Source: Pontederia crassipes (Eukaryota > Streptophyta > Magnoliopsida > Commelinales > Pontederiaceae). From it: DNA of 64,000 nt. The stretch covers positions 17,256,501 to 17,320,500 of the forward strand of contig CM060196.1 in the NCBI GenBank assembly GCA_030549335.1, written 5' to 3'. Positions 56,501 to 64,000 of this stretch are shown in pieces (positions within the stretch are counted from its first letter, which is position 1; every line of letters starts with the position of its first letter). Made by a program: the position numbers and the translations under genes. The notes below the pieces were generated by a model. The model did no database searches and was not told where the DNA came from. It saw only the letters and a program-made list of their open reading frames with translations.

Positions 56501-59500
56501 TAATTTAATTCATTTTTATATGAATTTATAATATATAATTATATATTATATTTCTTTTGATCACTATTCTATTTATCCGGATCATAGGCTTGATGTAAAG
56601 AAATGAATAATATATTAAAAATTATAGCACTTGCAATAAGCAAATATGATAATGCTATAAATAATAATATTATAAAAATAATTCTATATAATTATTATAT
56701 ATCAAATTAATAATTTGTTGACTTAATAACATGAATTTTTAGAAATTATAGTTATATGTTTAATCACCCTTGAATTAATTACCGGCATATGATATTTTAT
56801 CTTATAATTATTTTGCTTAATTGGGTGTGCAGTTACACATGGAGTATATCTAACTCATTTCTTAAGTTTAACAATTAAGATTGAGGTTAGACCTAAACAT
56901 GTATGATCCCAAGAAAAATGAACTGAATATATGAAAATTTTAATTAGTTAAGTTAAACTAATAACAATTATGAATAATTTATGTTATACTTTCTTCATAT
57001 TTTGATCGCTAATTTCCTAAGCAAATGCCATCATTTTTTCATTCAAGAATATAAATTTATAATTTTCAATAGTGTGCAAAATAGCATAACACTATATAAT
57101 AAAAATTTCATCCTTAGATGGTTATGGATATCTATTATACAATACTCCAATAAAATAATTATATAGCTAATTAATTTTATTATTAACTCTCGTATAATTA
57201 CAATATATTCGAGGATATTTGATGATCTATATAACTCTATTGTTTCATGAGATGTGATCAATGTTTTCGTGAAATCAAAATATTACTATGATACTATGCC
57301 TTATATTGGGAAGAACGGGATGATGACAAAAGTATATATATGATGAAAGAAAGACATAAAACATAAAAATACTTATGTATTTTTTTTTAATTTAGAAAGA
57401 CACTTATCATTCTTCATAATTGATTTGTTGATAATTAGATAAATTTGTGGATAATGAATAGTTGTTATCCTCTACAGAAAATGTAAAATCACATAATCAA
57501 TTATGTATTGTAACCATCTCTCATAAATCATCATTAAAATTAGCTATAAATTGATATCGAATGAATATGTAAATTATGTTATATTTTTATAATCCAGTTG
57601 TTAATTTAATAAAGACAACATCAATTTTATCAAGTAGAACAAAAATGTATTTATTTAATAGTTTTCATAATAGAAAAACACTAACATATAATTTATTGAT
57701 AATTAGAATAATTTATTCAATCCCTTTATATAGGTAATGCCTATATTTATCCTCCAACTCTCTTTCTTTAATTAGGTATGATTTTATTATTTAAATAACT
57801 ATTATTATTACTATTATTTTAAGAAATAAAGAATATTTAAAATCCTAAGAAGATAGGTTAATATAGAAGATAGATATATATTACTAACATAGGTCTCTAT
57901 CATGGAAACATGCTAACAGAAAAAATATTTATCGGAAGCACTTACATTTTGCTACGTTGTTGTGCCCATCCATGAAAAACTCTACTTGTATGTTAATTTT
58001 CAGTAGATTTAAATTCGATAATATTTAAAAAAACATTTATAAAGTTATAAATTATTTTTAAATTACAGAAATCCAAACAATTTTTTAAATCTAAAAATAA
58101 TTAGAAAAATATATAGAAAATCAGATATATATTTGTTAACAATTAATTTAAGGGGAAAAATGCATAAATGATTAGTTACCACCTAACTTTTGACAAATAA
58201 ACTAATTTTTTTGTCTAAATCATGAGTGAAGCATTAAGATCATATCTAACTCGATATATTTTTTTATCACGATCATGATAATGTAGTCTAATAATTATGC
58301 TAAAAATATACAAAATAAATATTTGGGCACCATAAAAAAACTACATCTAAAGACATTTCGAACATTTGCTCGTACCCTCTCTTTGCACATATTTATATGG
58401 TGGCACAACTTAGAATGATGAAAGTAGGGATGGTTAGAATGAATCGCTTTAATATATAAACCGCTTCATATTTCAGTCATATTTATTTATTTATTTATTT
58501 TTGTGAAATATAGATATCAAACTATCTCTCTCATGTTTAACCAATTATTTACATAAGTTATATAGTTCTTATATAATTATCATATTTCATAAATCACAAG
58601 TACCTAATAATTTTAATTTTTAATTAAATAATTTATTTATGTTTTTGGTAACTGAAGATGAAATAACTTTCATGTTTTTTCCATTGACATAATTGTCTAA
58701 TATATATAAAAAAATCACATATAAATAGATTTTAGATTAGTAACTGAATTAATATGATATTAACTTTTCTTTACGTTTTTTGGGTAAGTTATTTTAATCT
58801 ATCAGTTATATTTGTTTGATTCAGTTACAACAAATTTTTTGTTAGTTAATTATTTAAGTCATTTATCATGTTTTATAATAATAAATATTCGATAATTTTT
58901 ATATTTAACCAATTTATAAATTTTCCAATCAAAGATGAAATAAATCATACATTTCAATTGACACAACAGTCTCATATATAAAAATAAATAAAAAATGGAT
59001 ATATTTTGTATTATAAACCGACTGTATGATATACTAACTTTTGTTTTCATTTTTGGGATCTTCTTTTAATGCCTGTATGTTTATTTTGATCCAGATACAA
59101 TTATTTTATTAGTTAATTATTCAAATCATTTAAAAGAATCAGGCTATGCCAAGTGAGTCATTTATTAAAATTTTGATAAATATTTTTATGATTATATGTT
59201 TTCTCTTTTAGTTAATTAATGAGTATATTCGAATTAAATAATCACCAATTATCTAACTAACTACCCATTAACTATTAATTATGTCATTAACTAAAACATA
59301 ATTGTGCAAAATAGATTTTTGTTACTAACTAACTAATCATTAACTCAAAATTATAATAAATCAATATTTTAACTAATTATATATGCACACAAGGTCACTC
59401 ATCAAGAGTTCGCCAAATGCCACTTCCTCCTTTACAAAATATAAATAAATATAGATTATAGATAAAAAAACCAGAGTAGTAAGTTTTTTTTTCTTTAATG

Positions 59501-59656
59501 CACAACATTTGGAAATTGAAATAGATCTGAAATGCTACTATGCATGTACGCAACTTACCGGATAACCATTTATTGAATGCATCATTTTAAAATTGCATGC
59601 ATTCCTGTCGTGGTGTATGTCTTTGCGGTGTAACACAGTTATGCATAAATATGTAA
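53581..59656. other. long AT-rich intergenic stretch, no gene supported
   Basis: No coding pattern on either strand. It holds short AAT (53968-53987) and TA (55066-55089) microsatellites, a possible MITE-like inverted repeat around 55800-56010 (GGGCTTATTTGGATG near one side, CAATCCAAACATAATG near the other), and a diverged duplication at 58640-59135. Confidence 0.6.
58640..59135. repeat. diverged tandem duplication, about 270-bp unit
   Basis: 58640-58865 and 58905-59135 align through AAGATGAAATAA, CATTGACA.AA..GTCT, TAATATGATATTAACTTTT against TGTATGATATACTAACTTTT, and TTAGTTAATTATT.AA.TCATTTA. Old, AT-rich, non-coding. Confidence 0.55.
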
Positions 59657-61533
59657 TGTCCCCAGATCGACCAACGCCACGTGGCGATGATTTCTCTGAA
59701 GGCACTACGAAAACACAATAACTATGATCAATAATTTAATTAGAACTCCATAAAAACGATAATAAATCAGCAATAAAAATAACAAAGAAACATAGGACAT
59801 CAAAATAGCGAAAGTATCAAAGTGTTACAAAATCTCCATGATAGTCATAATATCTGAGTTACATCAAAGCTCATAAAGCGGAAAATAGAGATAAAGATAA
59901 TTAGGCCATCTGTCAGTTCATGTACTTTATCATCGCTCGAGCTAGTCGCAGCACACGATCTCAACACCATCACTGACCTGGCCCTATGAAAATCAAACAC
60001 AGAGAAGGAGGTCCTCCCACAAGTTATACAGCCTAGTCGGGATCCATAAAGTGCTCAATGCATAATAATAAATAATAATAGTCACAATCAATGATCATTG
60101 ATAACAAGATCAAGTAGTGAGCATAAGATCATTCAATTGGAGATATCAATGAATAAAAGAGATCATGGATCATATAATCATGAGAGGTTACCATAATCAT
60201 GCTGGATTAATAATCATGCATCACTTATAATCATCATTCTCATATCACATGTACATATTCTTTGTATTTGTATCTTTCACTTAGCTTATGTGACTTTGGG
60301 TGCCTTCAACTTGTAGGGTTTTACGTCGAACAAATAATACAGTCATGTGCAGTCAATGGGTGATCAAGCCATAACTAAGGGAGCGACCCTTCACTTATAA
60401 GCACTTAGCATGGACTGGCCACCCTCCATTTATCTCTTTACCTTTCTTGCTTTAATCTGTTTATCAATTCATAATTCTTTCATTCGATAAGGGGATTGGA
60501 TCAATGAACAGATCAATAACAAGACAATTGATGTGGTCACACAATAATTCAATCAGTAGGGATATGCATAACACAATCATAGAATGAATCTTGGTCAATC
60601 AGCAATCAAAAATGAATTCTGGTCGACCGACTTTTGGGCACCGATCGATCGATATCTCTAGATTGGTCGACCGGTTGGTCTTAATGCAATACAATGGTTC
60701 TCGGTCTGCAAGTCCTGAGCACCGGTATGGTCGACCGACCGATAATACTTAGTCTGAAAAAGGAGCTTCGCTCGGCCGATCGGCCGACCTATAAAAGGCT
60801 CGGAAGGAATGATCGATCGACAGGTCTCCATCGATCGGTCGATCGATTTTCATATCACCGATCGACCGATATTCTGGATCGGTCGACCGGTCGCCGTGAA
60901 AATAGAATCGGACAAAATCCGATTTTCAGCGAATTTCAATCCAGAAATGAAATCAATGTATACAAACAATCATCTAAGCATGGAGAACTGATACAGAACA
61001 CATTCATAGTCATAAGAAATCACAAAACAGGAATCAAACACAAGAACACAATCAATCATTTCTTTTTCACATCCTCCAATAATCAAGAACACATTCCAAG
61101 ATAAGAATCCTAATTCTACACTATTGCTAATTAAGTTATGCAGGGGGATTTCGGATTCACCCACCTCCTTTTGGAATTGATTCTTGCTTGAAACCTTTTC
61201 GATCACCGATAATCACTCTCCCCTTGTCGTTCTCCACATAAGAAGCATTCCAACGGGGAGAAGAAGTGAGGGATTGACATAAAAATCAAGGGATGTGGAA
61301 ATGAAGATGAACCTTGAAGACAACCTTGCTGGAGCACCCTTTCTTTTACTGGATTAGAGTGTGCTTGGGGAGGAAGAGAGAGGAGTGAGGGAGAGGTAGT
61401 GAGTGGATAAGATGAACCTTAGGGCAATAATGTTTTTATAGGCTAGTGTTTGGGCTTATCATACTAATGGGCTCAATAATGGGCTACGGTGGTTGGTTTT
61501 ACTACTTGATTTTTTTTTAAATCGAGTATTACA
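59657..61533 (-). repeat. 3' LTR of the Tekay/Del-like element (about 1.88 kb)
   Basis: Read on the minus strand it starts TGTAATACTCGATTT at 61533, just after a purine-rich AAGAGGGTAATAA, and ends ...GATCTGGGGACA at 59657. Length near 1.9 kb is normal for this lineage. It contains a cluster of GATCG/GGTCGACC words at 60610-60900. The lower edge is set by the CA rule and could be 5 bp lower. Confidence 0.8.
60610..60900. repeat. cluster of GATCGATC/GGTCGACC palindromic words in the LTR
   Basis: More than a dozen overlapping CGATCGATCG, GGTCGACCG and CGATCGGTCGACC words in about 290 bp, several on both sides of short spacers so that the segment is highly self-complementary. A CTATAAAAGGC motif lies inside it near 60790 on the plus strand. 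Confidence 0.85.
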
Positions 61534-64000
61534 TTATTACCCTCTTAAAAGAAAATTCGTCCTCAAATTTTGCACTAAGTAGAGGTCTTACCGAATAGGT
61601 GCAAAAACTCCTGGCGCATCTCTGACTCGAGTTCCCATGTGGCCTCATCGCCGTATGAAAACGCCAGGCTACTCTAACCATAGGTACATCCTTATTCTTC
61701 TGATGCGGTACTTTGTGTTCCACGAGATGTGCCGGGTACTTTGCGAAGGTCAAATCAGCAGCTAGATTTAGCTCTTCGATCTGTAAAATATTAGCAGCAT
61801 CATGCTTGTACTTCTCGAGCATGGAAACGTGAAACACATTATGCACTCACCCATAGAAAGGTGGCAAGGCTAGCCTACATGCTGCTTCACCTACTAACTC
61901 CAGTACCTCGAAGGGTCTCACGTAATGAGGACTGAGTTTCCCTCGCTTATTGAACCTCATAACTCCCTTCATAGGAGACACCTTCAGCAGAACCTGATCA
62001 CTAGTCTGAAAGATCTGCTCACGTCTGCCCTTATCATCATAACTCTTCTACCTGTCCTGAGCTGTCTTCATCATCTACTTGATCAGCTTCACTTTCTCAG
62101 CATACTCTACTGTCTCTTTTACTTCTTACTTGCTCATGATCTTCTCTTCACCTACTTCACCCCAATGAGCAGGTGAATGACAAGGTCTGTCATATAAAGC
62201 CTCAAAGGGCGTCATGTCGATACTGGAATGGTAACTGTTATTATAAACAAATTCGATCAGATGAATGTGCTCATCCCAGTTGCCTTGCCAATCTAGTGCA
62301 CATGCTCGCAGCATGTCCTCTAATGTCTGAATAGTCATCTCAGACTGTCCATCGGTCTGAGGGTGTAAAGCAGTGCTAAAATTCAGTCTTGTGTCAAATG
62401 TCTCCTGCATACTCTTTCAGAATCTAACAGTGAATTTGGGATCTCGGTCAGAAACAATCGATGCTAGAATGTCATATAGTCTAATCACTTCTCTAACATA
62501 CAAATCCAATAAACTCTCTACCGATTGCTTCCATCGGATAGGGATGAAGTGTGCCGCCTTTGTGATTGTCTACCACCATTAATACAACATCACGACCCTT
62601 CTTGGACCTGGGCAAGTTGGATACAAAATCCATAGTAATATTATCCCACTTCCATTGTGAAATATCTAAAGGCTTCAATTTCTTGTATGGCCTCTTATGC
62701 TCAATCTTCATCTGCCAGCACACCAAACATCTAGATACATACTCAGCTATCTCCCTCTTCATGTCAGGCCACCGATAGCTACGATGTACATCCTTGTATA
62801 TCTTAGTGCTTTCAGGATGGATGGCAAACTCAGACTTATGGCATTCATCCATTACTTCACGTCTGATGGTAGCATCTGTGTGAACCCATAACCTGTCCCT
62901 GTATCGAATTCCTCCATCTGCTCATATCTGGAAATTCTTCGGCTCATTCTGACATCTCTTCAACACCTTCTGGTACTCTAGGTCCTCCTTTTGAGCAGCT
63001 ATGATTCTGTCAATCATGCTAGGCCTCATCTAATGCATCATCCACATCGCTCCATTATTATCAAGTCTGGGACACCACTGATCTAACTCCTGTAACCTCT
63101 CGTACTCCCATACCCTGATGTAAGTTAGTGAGCCTTCTCATTTCCTGCTCAGTGCATCCGCCACTAAATTTGCTTTACCAGGATGGTAACTAATAACAAA
63201 TTCATAATCCTTCAGAAGTTTCAACCAACGGCGCTGCCTCATATTAAGGTCTCTCTAATAATAAAATATATTTGAGACTCTTATGATCTGTGAAGATCTC
63301 AAAAGTCTTCCCATCTTCAAAGCAAAAACTATAGCAGCTAACTCTAGGTCATGCGTGAGATAGTTAACCTCGTGCTTCTTCAACTGGCGCGAAGCATATG
63401 CCACTACTTTACTATGCTGCATTAGTACACACCCTAAGCCTGTCCCGCATGCATCACTGTACATATCATCCGCTGCCTGTCGGGATGGTAAGGACATGTG
63501 CTGATGTCAGGCGATCCTTCAATGTCTGAAAACTCTGCTCACACTTATCAGATCAAATAAACTTCTCAGCTTTCCTCGTAAGGTTCGTGAGTGGTGCTGT
63601 AATTTTGGAGAAGTCTCTGATGAACCTCCTCTAATAACTTACCAATCCCATAAAACTACGGATCTTGGATGCATTCTTCGACCTTGCCCAATTAGTCACT
63701 GTTCTACTTTTGCGGGTTCACTGAAATGCCCTTCTTGGATACTATATGTCCAAGAAACATGATCTCCTTCAGCTAAAACTCACACTTTGAGAGTTTGTCG
63801 TATAGCTTGTGTTGGCACACAGTCTTCAACACTATTTTGATATGCTCCCGATGGTGCTCTGGGCTGAACGAGTAGATTAGGATGTCATCCATGAATACTA
63901 TGACGAACTGATCCAGGTATGTCCTGTTCATCATATCCATAAACGCTGCAGGAGCGTTCGTCAGTTCAAACGACATTACTAAAAACTCATAATGACCATA

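Larger units (their letters stand above)
59657..64000 (-). mobile_element. Ty3/gypsy chromovirus (Tekay/Del-like), 3' part
   Basis: Minus strand, continuing beyond the right edge. Visible parts from high to low coordinates: reverse transcriptase ([13 protein letters not shown]) about 63980-63770, RNase H ([23 protein letters not shown]) about 63500-63300, integrase zinc-binding and core (HRSYRWPDMKREIAEYVSRC; FSTALHPQTDGQSE) about 62860-62130, and the C-terminal chromodomain-type segment (VFHVSMLEKYKHD, HLVEHK) about 61850-61540. The 3' LTR is 59657-61533. A fossil: the coding region carries many breaks. Confidence 0.92.

Overview
This is plant nuclear DNA, shown by host genes that are plant-specific families (a CONSTANS-like B-box/CCT gene and a PHD-SWIB-Plus3-GYF gene), by intron structure, and by a dense load of plant transposons (Ty1/copia, Ty3/gypsy, L1 and RTE LINEs, hAT, CACTA, MITEs). 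The strong contrast between a very GC-rich CONSTANS-like coding exon and AT-rich surroundings is typical of monocots, so I infer a monocot angiosperm; the species cannot be read from the sequence.

Layout. 1-2624: 5' end of a Ty3/gypsy element of Athila/Tat type on the minus strand (gag, primer-binding site, LTR). 2625-9500: AT-rich intergenic DNA with a 142-bp tandem repeat, a palindromic MITE sitting in a TA microsatellite, the end of a CACTA element, a decayed hAT transposase and a second MITE. 9543-11003: complete two-exon CONSTANS-like gene (457 aa, minus strand) with its promoter. 11446-11574: long ATT microsatellite. 15290-22100: old copia element (plus strand) interrupted by a young copia element (minus strand, 15821-20569, CTTTA target duplication). 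22614-22991: tandem duplication. 23679-24007: possible small secreted-peptide gene.

24747-49557: one host gene of about 25 kb, minus strand. I reconstruct 13 coding exons giving 703 aa: PHD-like zinc finger, SWIB, Plus-3 and C-terminal GYF domains, as in the Arabidopsis At5g08430/NERD-related proteins that read chromatin marks. Two things stand out. The intron between exons 8 and 9 has AT-AC ends and a full U12-type donor and branch site, and only this splice keeps the frame. Three tandem 48-bp exons of identical phase encode a triplicated 16-residue segment. Its two giant introns hold two large, oppositely oriented L1 copies, truncated L1s, RTE pieces, a hAT MITE, a retroposon with an L1 nested in it, and three tiny insertions made of little more than an L1 poly(A) tail, each with target-site duplications.

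49558-59650: AT-rich intergenic DNA with a copia solo LTR (52491-52850, GACCG target duplication) beside an unclassified GC-rich block. 59657-64000: 3' LTR and pol of a Ty3/gypsy chromovirus (Tekay/Del-like), minus strand, running off the window.

The two host genes are unrelated in function: the first is probably a light/flowering-associated transcription regulator, the second a nuclear chromatin/transcription-elongation type adaptor. I saw no operons, CRISPR arrays, rRNA or tRNA genes.
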